A stretch of DNA of 64,000 nucleotides from Asbonarchaeum sp964517675 (GTDB lineage: Archaea; Nanohalarchaeota; Nanosalinia; Nanosalinales; Nanoanaerosalinaceae), in contig CAZFEL010000002.1 of the NCBI GenBank assembly GCA_964517675.1, positions 62,001-126,000 of the forward strand, written 5' to 3'. The notes under the pieces were generated by a model. The model saw nothing but the letters and a program-made list of their open reading frames with translations, did no database searches and was not told the DNA's origin. The number at the start of each line of letters is the position of its first letter. The stretch's first letter is position 1. Both the position numbers and the translations under genes were made by a program. Positions 1-8,046 of this stretch are shown here, piece by piece.

Positions 1-1100
1 AGCTCCATGAACCAGTCATGGACCTCGTCCGGGTCCGTCCCGAGCAGCAGGAGGATATTGCCCAGCACCATCAGCCGCTCGATGTGGTGGGTGTAGGCGT
101 TGTCCAGGGTACGCTCGATCGCACGGTCCACAGGCTCGAATCCGGTCTCGGCGGTGTAGAACTGCGGCGGGACCGGCCGATCGTGGCCGAGCTCGTTCGC
201 CTCAGTCATCCCCGGCTCCAGCTGGTACAGCGCCCGGACGTACTCCCGCCAGCCCATGATCTGCCTGAGGAACCCCTCAAGGGAGTTGAGCGGATACTCA
301 TGCTCCTCGTGGGCCTCGAGGGTCGCCTCAATGATCTCGTCCGGGGTCAGGAGCCCAATGTTGAGCGAGGACGACAGCAGCGAGTGGTAGCCGTAGTCCA
401 GATCCGGCTCGAAGGCATCCTGGTACCGGCCGAAGTCCGCGAGGCGCTCCTCCAGGAACCTTGCAAGCTGCTCTCGTGCCTCCTCTTTGGTAGTCGGCCA
501 GCGGAACCCCTCCATCGACCCGGGACTGTCAGGGAACCGGTCGCGGACCCACGATCTTGCCTCCTCGACGTACGCCGACGAGAACGATGGTACTCTCGGG
601 AGTTCGTGGCCCTCCGGCAGCTTCTCGCGATTCTCAGGGTCGAAGCTCCATTTGCCACCGACCGGAGACCCGTCCTGGTCCACCAGCACATCGTGGCGCT
701 CCCGCATCGCCCGGTAGTAGGATAGCTGATGGTATTCGTTGTCCTTGAAGTACGAGCGGTTGAACCGGCGGGTCGCGAGGAACATCGGTGTCTCGTGGAC
801 AATCAGGTCAACGTCGTGGTCCTCGGCAGCCGCCTCCAGGTCCGCCAGTATCCCGTTGTTGACAGGATCGTAGACATGGACCGTGTCATGCTCCTCCCAG
901 TCCGGCTCCCCGTCCAGCCCGATGTAGCCGGTCCCGAACCGTTCCTGGAAGGCCTGCATCGAGGAGCGGTGGAGGACGAGCTTCTGGACGTGGTAGTCAT
1001 AGGCCTCGAAGAAATGCGGGTGCTCCCAGAGGATGACCTCGTCTCTTTCCCCGGCCTCCTCGAAGAGCTGGTGGGGGAGGAGGAACCATATCTCGGCCAT
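1..1100 (-). CDS. Photolyase/cryptochrome-related flavoprotein (FeS-BCP type), 3' end cut by window
   Basis: Open from an ATG at 1100 to the window edge, 366 codons visible, so it is not a shadow although it has no stop here. The N-terminus (WFLLPHQLF, residues 5-13) is the Rossmann-like antenna domain start of the deoxyribodipyrimidine photolyase-related family (COG3046 type), and GGKWSFDPENR at 148-158 is a signature of that group. The helical FAD-binding region follows, with HHIERLMVLGN near 338. The missing C-terminus should carry the cysteines for the 4Fe-4S cluster and is not visible, so DNA repair versus light sensing cannot be decided. The gene is divergent from the purine phosphorylase at 1173. 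The family call is firm; the activity is inferred. Confidence 0.88.
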   Translation of the reverse strand, partial: MAEIWFLLPHQLFEEAGERDEVILWEHPHFFEAYDYHVQKLVLHRSSMQAFQERFGTGYIGLDGEPDWEEHDTVHVYDPVNNGILADLEAAAEDHDVDLIVHETPMFLATRRFNRSYFKDNEYHQLSYYRAMRERHDVLVDQDGSPVGGKWSFDPENREKLPEGHELPRVPSFSSAYVEEARSWVRDRFPDSPGSMEGFRWPTTKEEAREQLARFLEERLADFGRYQDAFEPDLDYGYHSLLSSSLNIGLLTPDEIIEATLEAHEEHEYPLNSLEGFLRQIMGWREYVRALYQLEPGMTEANELGHDRPVPPQFYTAETGFEPVDRAIERTLDNAYTHHIERLMVLGNILLLLGTDPDEVHDWFME

Positions 1101-1172
1101 GAACACATCTGTGGGACTGAGACTGAAAAACGGGTCGGTCCGTTTTTGTACCGGGATCAATAAGACTGATCC

Positions 1173-1976
1173 ATGGACCCCGACACCGTGACCGCCGCCT
1201 GCGAGCACGTTGCCGAACGGACGGACACAGCACCCGAGACCGCCCTCATCCTGGGATCGGGCCTTGGCCACCTCGCCGACCGGATCGAGGACCCCGCACA
1301 CATCCCCTACAACGAGGTTCCAGGCCTCCCGGCCTCCTCAATCGAGGGCCACGAGGGCCGGTTCGTCACCGGGCGGCTGGAAGGCAACGATGTCATCGCG
1401 ATGCAGGGGCGGCTCCATTACTACGAGACAGGCGAGATGGACCCCGTGGGACTGCCTGTCAGGATCATGCACCGGCTCGGTGCGGAACGGCTCATCGTCA
1501 CCAACGCCGCAGGCGGTATCGCGGACAGGCTCGATCCCGGGGACCTGATGCTGCTCAGTGACCATCTCAACATGATGCCGAGCCCGCTGATCGGCACCCA
1601 CGATGACAGCTTCGGACCGCGGTTCCCCAACATGACCGAGCCCTACAGCACGGAGCTCAGGGAGACGGCACAGGACATCACCGAGGAAGAACTCAAAGAG
1701 GGCGTCTATGCCGGCATGACAGGTCCGGCCTACGAGACACCGGCGGAGGTGCGGATGCTCGAGACCCTCGGCGCGGACGCGGCCGGCATGTCGACGGTCC
1801 CCGAGACCATCGTCGCCAACCAGGAAGGCATGGACGTCCTCGGGATCTCCAGCATCACCAACCACGCCGCAGGCAAAAGCAGTGAGCCACTCAGCCACGA
1901 GGAGGTCCTCGAGGTCACCGAGCAGGTCCAGGACCGCCTCGCCGATCTCGTCCTCAGCGTGCTTGGACGGCTATGA
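1173..1976 (+). CDS. punA: Purine nucleoside phosphorylase (trimeric class)
   Basis: 267 residues, the usual length for the trimeric PNP class that splits inosine and guanosine with phosphate into base and ribose-1-phosphate. Visible motifs in order are the phosphate loop LGSGLG (27-32), GRLHYYE (79-85), the NAAGG stretch (111-115), GPAYET (184-189), MSTVPE (206-211) and the purine-contacting ITNHAAG with Asn230. Together these distinguish it from uridine or bacterial DeoD-type phosphorylases. Function in cytosolic purine salvage follows from the family. Substrate preference (inosine/guanosine versus methylthioadenosine) cannot be set from sequence alone. The start ATG follows a short AT-rich leader; no Shine-Dalgarno is seen. 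Confidence 0.9.
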   Translation: MDPDTVTAACEHVAERTDTAPETALILGSGLGHLADRIEDPAHIPYNEVPGLPASSIEGHEGRFVTGRLEGNDVIAMQGRLHYYETGEMDPVGLPVRIMHRLGAERLIVTNAAGGIADRLDPGDLMLLSDHLNMMPSPLIGTHDDSFGPRFPNMTEPYSTELRETAQDITEEELKEGVYAGMTGPAYETPAEVRMLETLGADAAGMSTVPETIVANQEGMDVLGISSITNHAAGKSSEPLSHEEVLEVTEQVQDRLADLVLSVLGRL

Positions 1977-2031
1977 AGGCCACCGGTGTTACCACCGAAC
2001 GATTAAAAACCTCTCCATACAACGGGAAAGC

Positions 2032-2733
2032 ATGGACCCGATCACCCTCGAGGACCCGGACCCGCCAGAGGTCAAGACCACATACGAAGAGATCGAGGCA
2101 GGCCTGCCCGATGGCTACGGCACGACCGATCCATCCGGGACAGAACGGCCCGGCATCACCGTCAATATCTTCGCGGACGGGCGACGACCACGGGACCGGG
2201 AGACCGTCAAGGAAGCCCTCGAGGACGGTACGGCCACGATAACGGTTCGCGGGTACAACGAAGGTGCCTGCCTCCACCCAGCAGAGGTCGACGCCCTCGA
2301 GGACGGGCTCGAACGTATCGACACCGGACGTGACGGGATACTCTGGAGAGAAGAGCTCGACCAGCACCTCGAGCGGCTCGAGGCTGGATGGAGGACGGAG
2401 GATACAGGGTCACCTGTCGCCTACGAGACCGGGGACGTCCAGTTCAGCATCGAGCGGCCATCCTACCACGGCTGGGCCCTCGGTGTCGCCGAACGCGCCA
2501 TCCGGAGGGCCGGTGGCGAGACGACAGGTTACCGTGTCGCGATCGAGCCGGATGGTGACGACGATCTTTACGATGCGATACAGACACCCGAGATAGTCAT
2601 GTACGGCAAGGACGGTTCCGATACCTTCCGGATGACCTACGGACCGACAGAGGACGGATACGGGTTCGAGGGAGAGGACGTCCCGGACGATATCATCGAG
2701 AAAATCGAGGACAACGGCTTCGAGACCGTCTAG
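2032..2733 (+). CDS. Hypothetical acidic protein
   Basis: 233 residues. The frame is open further upstream, but the ATG at 2032 is chosen because an AT-rich TATA-like element (gattaaaaac, about 2000-2009) sits at leaderless distance, and the upstream residues are Ser/Arg-rich translation of the phosphorylase 3' end. The protein is rich in Asp and Glu and poor in Cys, has no signal peptide or membrane segment, and alternates short beta-like stretches with charged loops. I do not recognise the family. It follows punA by 55 bases on the same strand but has its own promoter-like sequence, so shared function with punA is not implied. Confidence 0.7.
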   Translation: MDPITLEDPDPPEVKTTYEEIEAGLPDGYGTTDPSGTERPGITVNIFADGRRPRDRETVKEALEDGTATITVRGYNEGACLHPAEVDALEDGLERIDTGRDGILWREELDQHLERLEAGWRTEDTGSPVAYETGDVQFSIERPSYHGWALGVAERAIRRAGGETTGYRVAIEPDGDDDLYDAIQTPEIVMYGKDGSDTFRMTYGPTEDGYGFEGEDVPDDIIEKIEDNGFETV

Positions 2734-2759
2734 CGCCATATTTTATGACCTCAGGGAGC

Positions 2760-2891
2760 ATGACCCGGTATGGGGGCCAACCCGCTCATCAGCCGGGCCG
2801 TCATCCTTTCTGTCCCACCCTGCTGTACAGCGGTGCTCTCGATCCGGTCGCGGACCTCGTCCTCGATGAACCCAAGATGGACACCACCTAG
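2760..2891 (+). CDS. Possible 43-residue small ORF ahead of msrA
   Basis: An ATG at 2760 opens 43 codons ending in TAG at 2889-2891, and the last base of that stop is the first base of the GTG proposed as the msrA start, a TAGTG overlap that would allow coupled translation. An AT-rich element (atattttatg, about 2737-2746) lies just upstream. The peptide starts MTRYGGQPAHQ and ends DEPKMDTT. It could instead be untranslated leader, or a frameshifted 5' extension of msrA. No family is recognised and the ORF is short, so confidence is low. Confidence 0.3.
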   Translation: MTRYGGQPAHQPGRHPFCPTLLYSGALDPVADLVLDEPKMDTT

Positions 2892-3433
2892 TGGACGAGG
2901 TCCAGGGCAAACAGCCACACAACGCCACATTCGCCGGTGGCTGTTTCTGGTGTATCGAGGCGGCCTACGAGAGACGGGAAGGTGTCACAGCAGCGATCAG
3001 CGGGTACACAGGCGGATATACATCCACGGCGACGTACGACCAGGTCCTGACCGGCACCACAGACCACCGTGAGGCAGTCAGGGTCAGGTACTATGCATCC
3101 GTCATCAGCTACGAGGAGCTGCTCGATATCTTCTGGCGCAGTATCGATCCGACAGGTCCCGGCGGCCAGTTCACCGACCGCGGCCCGCAGTACACGACAG
3201 CGATCTATGCCCACACAGCGGAGCAGTACCGGCTGGCCGTCCGATCGAAGCAGGAGCTGAACAACAGCGACCGGTTCACGGAACCCATCATCACCGTGAC
3301 AAACCACACCACTTTCTTCAGGGCAGAGGACTATCATCAGAACTACTCTCGGCGCAACACCGCCCAGTATCAGGCTTACGAGACAGCAAGCGGTCGTTCA
3401 TCGTTCACAGAGGAGCGGTGGAATGATGGCTGA
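2891..3433 (+). CDS. msrA: Peptide methionine sulfoxide reductase A
   Basis: 180 residues, the usual MsrA length. The catalytic motif GGCFWC occupies residues 16-21, with Cys18 as the nucleophile that attacks the S-sulfoxide of methionine; EDYHQNY near residue 138 is the conserved C-terminal substrate-pocket motif. No further cysteine is present downstream, so recycling would rely on Cys21 or an external reductant. The start is a GTG at 2891 overlapping the stop of a possible small ORF; the residues before the motif are dispensable in the family. MsrB is encoded separately at 30809, so the two stereospecific repair enzymes are unlinked here. Confidence 0.92.
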   Translation: MDEVQGKQPHNATFAGGCFWCIEAAYERREGVTAAISGYTGGYTSTATYDQVLTGTTDHREAVRVRYYASVISYEELLDIFWRSIDPTGPGGQFTDRGPQYTTAIYAHTAEQYRLAVRSKQELNNSDRFTEPIITVTNHTTFFRAEDYHQNYSRRNTAQYQAYETASGRSSFTEERWNDG

Positions 3434-3478
3434 CGGACAGGACGAGGATATTTCAAGCCCGATGCTGCATGATGGCAC

Positions 3479-4390
3479 ATGGAAGCGACCCTTATGCTCA
3501 TCGTAGCGGCCATCCTGCTGGCAGGCTATGCAGTCTATGACAAGCTGGTCGTGTTCGAGCATGTGACCGATGAATTCTTCCTTTCGTTCGTCTCGCGTGG
3601 GATGATCTTCATCCTTGTCGTTCCGTTCCTCTTCCTGCCCTCTATCTCGCTCCCCGGGCCACGCATGGCACTTGTAAGCATCATGACCGGGTTCATCTAC
3701 ATCCTCTCCTCGCTGATCTATTTCACCGGCGTCAAGAAAGGAGATCCATCGACGATGATCGTGTTCCTCAACTCCAAGCCCGCCCTTGTCGTCATCGCTG
3801 CAGCCATCTTCCTCGGTGAACTGCTCCAGGCCGTCCAGTACGTCGGTATCGCGGTCGTCGTCGGGGCCACACTGCTTCTCAGCGTCTCCAGGATCGATGG
3901 CGATATCAAGCTGCGGCAGACGGCACGATACGGCGCAGCGTTCGCCATTGTGGTAGCGGCGATCGATCTGATATCGAAATACGGGATCGGGAGTGTCGAA
4001 CCACTGGCATTTTTCGGGCTGGCCGGCATCGGGCAGGGGATCGGGGCGGTCATCGGGCTCACGTACCTGCACCAGCGACGGCCGGAGGTACTCCGTGAGA
4101 ACACAACCATCGCGGGACTGGGTGCCATCGCCGTCCGATCGGTCATGTTCGTCGCCGGGCTGATACTGTTCTATCTCGCCCTGGCCAGTACCCCGGTCTC
4201 GATAGCCTCCTCGATCCTTGCGACCCAGACCGCCCTGACAGTGGTTTTCATCTGGATCCTCGTCCGTTTCAGGAAAGCGAACATGACACACCTAGGCGAT
4301 GTCCCGTTCACTGTCAAGTTCCTCGCCGCCCTGGGGATCATGGCCGGCGTGACGATGATTTCCAGACCAGGGGTCTTCCTGGCAGGATAG
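3479..4390 (+). CDS. EamA/DMT-family transporter-like membrane protein
   Basis: 303 residues with about ten hydrophobic segments arranged as two repeats of five, as in the drug/metabolite transporter superfamily (EamA). The first segment starts right after MEATL, and short charged loops (for example TGVKKGDPST near residue 83) match the EamA pattern of a Gly-Asp-Pro loop before helix 4. An AT-rich box (atatttcaag) lies about 25 bases before the ATG, supporting this start. The substrate is unknown; members move amino acids, nucleosides or drugs across the cytoplasmic membrane. The gene stands alone between msrA and a convergent hypothetical gene. Confidence 0.8.
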   Translation: MEATLMLIVAAILLAGYAVYDKLVVFEHVTDEFFLSFVSRGMIFILVVPFLFLPSISLPGPRMALVSIMTGFIYILSSLIYFTGVKKGDPSTMIVFLNSKPALVVIAAAIFLGELLQAVQYVGIAVVVGATLLLSVSRIDGDIKLRQTARYGAAFAIVVAAIDLISKYGIGSVEPLAFFGLAGIGQGIGAVIGLTYLHQRRPEVLRENTTIAGLGAIAVRSVMFVAGLILFYLALASTPVSIASSILATQTALTVVFIWILVRFRKANMTHLGDVPFTVKFLAALGIMAGVTMISRPGVFLAG

Positions 4391-4393
4391 CCC

Positions 4394-4897
4394 TCAGGTG
4401 AGACGGCCATAGATGTCCTCAACACGGCCGTATATGGTGTCAGCAACGTCCAGAAGTCGGAACGGCACACCGAGCTCGAGGTCGAACTCCATGTCCGCCA
4501 CGTACTCATCAGGGTCGTACAGCCGCGTATCGGGATCGACCCGCTCCCAGACATCGATGCCGGCCTCATCCAGGCGTTCCGCCGCGTCGTCGAGATACTG
4601 TCTGCCCTCGCGGTACATCCGGGCAACATCATGTGCCTCCTCCCGCTCACGCCGCGCGACAGCCGGACCTATCGTGCCCTCGTCCTCGTACATGTTGACC
4701 TCCATCCCCCACGCCTGTGAGACCAGGTAGGCCTCCTGTGCATCCGGGTAGAGGTCGTGGAGCCTGTCCAGGCTGTCGTCGATCTCCTCGCGCAGCGGTC
4801 CCTCCAACTCCTCCAACCGTTCGGCCAGCTCCGCGAGCCAGGACGCCTGCTCCTTGAAGCCTGCAGCGGCGAGGTCAAGCCGGTCGACAGTGTCCAT
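4394..4897 (-). CDS. Hypothetical acidic coiled-coil protein
   Basis: 167 residues from the ATG at 4897; an upstream in-frame extension reads into the tRNA-Asp gene and was rejected. The N-terminal half (SWLAELAERLEELEG region, residues 18-45) is helical with a heptad-like pattern and many acidic residues; the C-terminal half is charged with Asp-Pro turns. No signal peptide, metal-binding motif or known domain is seen. It converges with the transporter at 3479-4390 with a 3-base gap. Function unknown. Confidence 0.7.
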   Translation of the reverse strand: MDTVDRLDLAAAGFKEQASWLAELAERLEELEGPLREEIDDSLDRLHDLYPDAQEAYLVSQAWGMEVNMYEDEGTIGPAVARREREEAHDVARMYREGRQYLDDAAERLDEAGIDVWERVDPDTRLYDPDEYVADMEFDLELGVPFRLLDVADTIYGRVEDIYGRLT

Positions 4898-4963
4898 ACC
4901 AGACCCATCCTCACGCCAGTATAAGAACCCTGCGGACCCGAACAGAGAACGAACAGGGGAAAG

Positions 4964-5038
4964 CGCCGAGCGCGGGATTTGAACCCGCGTCACCACCGTG
5001 ACAGGGTGGTATGATGGTCCGGGCTACACCAGCTCGGC
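4964..5038 (-). tRNA. tRNA-Asp (GTC)
   Basis: Cloverleaf read on the minus strand: acceptor GCCGAGC pairs with GCTCGGC, the anticodon stem CCACC/GGTGG closes the loop CTGTCAC with anticodon GTC, and the T arm is CGCGG-TTCAAAT-CCGCG-like. The discriminator is G, as expected for tRNA-Asp. CCA is not encoded. No intron. A TATA-like element (acttaaaact on the minus strand, about 5062-5072) lies about 30 bases upstream. Confidence 0.95.
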
Positions 5039-5146
5039 TAGTGGGACACAGTTAGGGGGTCAGTTTTAAGTAAGGTTTGGCGGCCTCCAGGCCCACAAGC
5101 GCGGGACGACGGGTTTAAAAGGATCGCGTGGCCCTCCGGCACCGGT

Positions 5147-5587
5147 ATGGCAGCACCGTTCCCCCTGTACGATGAGGACTTCGAGACCATCCAGGAGGTC
5201 CAGGTCGATGATAGCAGATACACCAAAGACAGCGTCCTTGCGACCGACGGCGTCTACTGCTGTGTCGCAACCGGCGTCCTGACCGAGGACGGACGGTACC
5301 TCGCCCACACTCGACCCTCCACCATCGACGACCAGGACCCCTACGTCGCGGGGATCGCGGAGAGCCTCAAAGACGGGACAGAAGGCCTGGCAGTCCACGT
5401 CGCAGGTCCGGAGACGGACAAAGACGACCTCCGGACGAGCATCGAGACCCTAGATCAGTACGACCACGACCTCGTCCAGATCGTCCTTGAGAGCGAGGAA
5501 AGCGCCAGCCTGGCGATCGATGATGACGGCTTCTACAGGTACGATCCCCGGGTACGGTTCGAGGACGGTCCATCTACGCTTTCATGA
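5147..5587 (+). CDS. Hypothetical protein, 146 aa
   Basis: ATG at 5147 is preceded at leaderless distance by a tttaaaag box (about 5113-5120). The centre reads CVATGVLTEDGRYLAHTRPS (residues 40-59), which has a loose resemblance to the Cys...His core of CheD-type deamidases, but there is no chemotaxis gene nearby and I do not claim that function. The protein is acidic, soluble and has two adjacent Cys residues (39-40). Its 3' end overlaps the convergent gene 5574-5924 by 14 bases. Function unknown. Confidence 0.7.
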   Translation: MAAPFPLYDEDFETIQEVQVDDSRYTKDSVLATDGVYCCVATGVLTEDGRYLAHTRPSTIDDQDPYVAGIAESLKDGTEGLAVHVAGPETDKDDLRTSIETLDQYDHDLVQIVLESEESASLAIDDDGFYRYDPRVRFEDGPSTLS

Positions 5588-5924
5588 CAGCATCAAGGAC
5601 ACCGTCATCCACCGTCACGATCGCCCGCTTCCGGCCCATCCCACCCTGGTCGCGATCGTAGACGGCCTCCTGGATCGTGATGGCCCCTTTATCTTCCAGC
5701 TCCTCAAGGACAGCATCAGCATCCTCGATACCAGCTCCACGGAGAAGGTTGATGACCTCGTCCTCATTCCGGAACGCGATACCATCTGTCAACAGCGACC
5801 GGGCATCCGCATCCACATCGATAAGATCATCAGCGGCCTCCATGCCACCGGTCACCTCCTCCCGGGCATGGTCGAAGAAGGCACCGACCACATCCCGCTC
5901 GCGTTCATCAGCCCCATGACCCAC
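5574..5924 (-). CDS. Small acidic protein, paralogue of 7729-8046 and 8043-8399
   Basis: About 116 residues from a GTG at 5924; an ATG further in (before EAADDLIDV) is an alternative. The layout matches two neighbours: an N-terminal helix of the form DERERDVVxxFFDHAREE, a middle segment, then LLRGAGIEDADAVLEELEDKGAI and a C-terminal VDDGVLDAVM tail. The part ending in 'LE-LE-KG-I' resembles the recognition helix and wing of a winged-helix fold, so a DNA-binding or adaptor role is possible but only inferred. The frame upstream of the GTG has low-quality residues and crosses the promoter of 6085. No known family recognised. Confidence 0.55.
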   Translation of the reverse strand: MGHGADERERDVVGAFFDHAREEVTGGMEAADDLIDVDADARSLLTDGIAFRNEDEVINLLRGAGIEDADAVLEELEDKGAITIQEAVYDRDQGGMGRKRAIVTVDDGVLDAVMKA

Positions 5925-6043
5925 GTAGGTCCGACCAACCAAAGAAAGCAACGGAACCGGAGACCCCCCACGACACGACCACCTTCGAAAATCGTAACTT
6001 CCGTTAACAAACAACAAGATAGTACTACCAAAAGGGAACACAT

Positions 6044-6053
6044 ATATAAAAAT
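6044..6053 (+). promoter_or_regulatory. TATA-like box for gene 6085
   Basis: The sequence atatataaaa sits about 35 bases before the ATG at 6085. It favours the second in-frame ATG (6085) over the one at 6052, which would begin inside the box. Being nearly palindromic, it could also drive the divergent gene ending at 5574. Confidence 0.5.
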
Positions 6054-6084
6054 GGCTGTGCTACATCGAAGGCGGTCGATATAC

Positions 6085-6816
6085 ATGGACCTACCCGAGA
6101 TATACGATACACTCCAAAAGGACACCGCAAACTATGCCGACGACATCGACGAGAGCGACGGGCGACTCTACACCGACTGGCGAGGCCGGGAAAGCATCGA
6201 CGGAACCGATGCCCACAAGGTGCAGGTCAACGATCCCTCGCTTGCCGAAGAACTCGATGAGTACAAGGATCTAATCGAGCAGTACAACCTCATCAGCGAG
6301 ACCGCAAAGCGCCTGCCACAGGAGAACGCACAGGAGTACCTGGCCAAGGAATGGCACACCCCCACCAACATCGAGTACGTCATGCTCTCAGCGAAGGACC
6401 ACCACACGAGCTTCGCGGACGAGGACGTCGTCAAGATCGGCCAATGGGCCCTGGCCAACCAAAACCCCATCGTAGAGGCCGACTCCGCAGAGGAGCTCCG
6501 CGAGAACCTCTATGATGCCGCAGACGAGACCGGTATGGGTGCCGTCTATGAGGCACTCGATGCCCGGGACGCAGACGACATCGAGGACTGGCATGACCAG
6601 CTGTGGGACCTCGTGACCGATGACCTCGAAGAGCACGACGGTGAGCAGTACAGCGTCCAGGGCCTCCTCGAGGACCGGCAGGAGACCGACGACGACCTCA
6701 CAGAGATGGCAGACGAACTCCAGGACCATCTCAGGACCAACCTCGAAGACGAGCTCCGCGATTACCGGCCAAGCACCGGTACCCGCCTCCGGAGAACGGT
6801 CAGGAAGCTTTTCTGA
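6085..6816 (+). CDS. Hypothetical highly acidic helical protein
   Basis: 243 residues. The upstream in-frame ATG at 6052 overlaps the TATA-like box, so MDLPEIYDTL at 6085 is taken as the start. The sequence is almost entirely helical in character with very high Asp/Glu content, no Cys, no signal peptide, and a basic C-terminal tail (TRLRRTVRKLF). This charge switch at the end could contact nucleic acid or membrane, but no domain is recognised. A GC hairpin with T-rich tail follows the stop. It lies in a cluster of unknown acidic proteins around the 5S rRNA gene. Confidence 0.7.
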   Translation: MDLPEIYDTLQKDTANYADDIDESDGRLYTDWRGRESIDGTDAHKVQVNDPSLAEELDEYKDLIEQYNLISETAKRLPQENAQEYLAKEWHTPTNIEYVMLSAKDHHTSFADEDVVKIGQWALANQNPIVEADSAEELRENLYDAADETGMGAVYEALDARDADDIEDWHDQLWDLVTDDLEEHDGEQYSVQGLLEDRQETDDDLTEMADELQDHLRTNLEDELRDYRPSTGTRLRRTVRKLF

Positions 6817-6819
6817 TCA

Positions 6820-6853
6820 CAAAAGGGGGCTTACACCCCCTTGACTCCTTTTT
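6820..6853 (+). terminator. Hairpin plus T-rich tail
   Basis: GGGGG (6825-6829), a six-base loop, then CCCCC (6836-6840), followed by ttgactccttttt. It lies just after the stop of gene 6085-6816. Archaeal termination needs mainly the T-tract, so the hairpin may be incidental. Confidence 0.45.
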
Positions 6854-6948
6854 CCCCACTCTCTTTCCACAGAAAGGTACATCTACGTTGCAGCGATAGC
6901 AGGGAAGAACACAGAGCCACGAGATAAAGAAGAAGGAAACAAGAACAG

Positions 6949-7068
6949 GACGCTGGCAGCGTCCCGGGGTTTCCGCCTCACGGCAGTACTTCCCGGATCG
7001 CTGAGAGACTTTACTTCCGTGTTCGGGATGGGTACGGGTGTTGCCCCCTCGCTGTGGCCGCCAGCGTC
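6949..7068 (-). rRNA. 5S ribosomal RNA
   Basis: Read on the minus strand, the 120-base gene has the terminal helix GACGCTGGC/GCCAGCGTC and the universal 5S loop segment ACCCATCCCGAACACGGAAG. A TATA-like box lies at 7088-7095, about 20-27 bases before the 5' end, and a T-rich stretch (ctgttcttgtttccttcttc on the minus strand) follows the 3' end. No 16S or 23S sequence is present within 6 kb upstream or anywhere else in the window, so this is an orphan 5S gene with its own promoter. Confidence 0.95.
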
Positions 7069-7087
7069 AACACACTGACCATCAACT

Positions 7088-7095
7088 CTTATATA
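7088..7095 (-). promoter_or_regulatory. TATA box of the 5S rRNA gene
   Basis: tatataag on the minus strand, centred about 24 bases upstream of the mature 5S 5' end, the canonical spacing for an archaeal TATA box to its transcription start. Confidence 0.65.
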
Positions 7096-7152
7096 CCCTT
7101 CACCTCCCGCGTCATCGACACGTATTTGATATTCACGGACAGAGACGGCCAT

Positions 7153-7725
7153 ATGTCACAGCTCGTCGGCGGGACGGAACTGGAGTACCGCCGGAAGATG
7201 GCAGACATCTTCCGCAGCCTCAAAGGCAACCTCTATATCGGCAATGGCTACCAGATGGGCTCGACGATTACACACGACCGTGTCCGGGAGCAGTACGGCG
7301 ACGGCGGCAAACACGTCATCACCCGCGAGACCGCAGACGACATCCTCGCAGGCGTCGACAGCAAGGAGATGTACGACCGCCTGACCGAGGACATCGACTA
7401 CGAGGACCTCCCATCAGAGGAAGAAGTAAAGGCCCGGCATGACCCGATCGAGGACATCAAAGACACCCTCGTCGACGGTGACTACAATGCGATAGCCAAT
7501 CAGGGACTCGAGACATTCCTCCAGCACCGCGGCCCCGAATACCAGCTCTGGCACGATGAGACCCTCGAGGAACTCGAGGAGCAGGGATACAAGCAGGCAG
7601 AAGAGATGCTCAACGTCCTCGCGAACACGCCGTACAGCGAAAAGGTCTACGGCGAGGACGACAGCGGCCGGCTCCCCGATATCGGACCGCTGGATGCCCT
7701 CATCGAGAGCCTCTCCGACCTCTGA
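7153..7725 (+). CDS. Hypothetical acidic protein, 190 aa
   Basis: The frame is open upstream into the 5S gene, but the ATG at 7153 (MSQLVGGTEL) is the first outside it and follows an AT-rich element near 7120. The protein is soluble, helical and acidic, with Lys/Arg clusters near the N-terminus (EYRRKMADIF, residues 10-19) and no Cys. The segment NQGLETFLQHRGPEYQLWHD near residue 117 is the most distinctive part. I do not recognise a family. It converges with the paralogue pair 7729-8399 with a 3-base gap. Confidence 0.7.
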   Translation: MSQLVGGTELEYRRKMADIFRSLKGNLYIGNGYQMGSTITHDRVREQYGDGGKHVITRETADDILAGVDSKEMYDRLTEDIDYEDLPSEEEVKARHDPIEDIKDTLVDGDYNAIANQGLETFLQHRGPEYQLWHDETLEELEEQGYKQAEEMLNVLANTPYSEKVYGEDDSGRLPDIGPLDALIESLSDL

Positions 7726-7728
7726 CCG

Positions 7729-8046
7729 TCACTGCATGATACGGCTGATGATGTCCTCATCAAGCCGGATGAACCGCCTCCCCTGCATCTCTCCAATCTC
7801 GACAGCCCCTTTCTCCTCCAGAGACTCTAGCAGCCCATCAAGCTCCTTCTTGATACCTGTAGCTTCTTTCACCCGTTCCAGCCCTCCATCCTGGATCGGG
7901 AACCCCTCCAGTAGCATCGAGCGCGTGTAGGCATCTGCATCGTGGTCATCGCGGAGATCCTCCGAACGAGACAGATCCTCCCGTACCATCTCAACGAGGG
8001 TCGAGAGGAACCGTCGCTCGTCTTCATCCAGCCCAGGCACGCTCAC
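7729..8046 (-). CDS. Small acidic protein, paralogue of 5574-5924 and 8043-8399
   Basis: 105 residues: LDEDERRFLSTLVEMVREDL at the N-terminus, then VKEATGIKKELDGLLESLEEKGAVEI and a C-terminal LDEDIISRIM. The same three blocks, with the same spacing, occur in the genes at 8043-8399 and 5574-5924. Its start overlaps the stop of 8043-8399 by 4 bases, so the two are co-translated. The middle block resembles a winged-helix recognition helix and wing. Function unknown; lineage-specific duplication is inferred. Confidence 0.65.
   Translation of the reverse strand: MSVPGLDEDERRFLSTLVEMVREDLSRSEDLRDDHDADAYTRSMLLEGFPIQDGGLERVKEATGIKKELDGLLESLEEKGAVEIGEMQGRRFIRLDEDIISRIMQ

Noticed and set aside
5147..5587. 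CheD-like chemotaxis deamidase
   Set aside because: Only a loose Cys/His pattern, no chemotaxis genes nearby and weak surrounding similarity; left as hypothetical.
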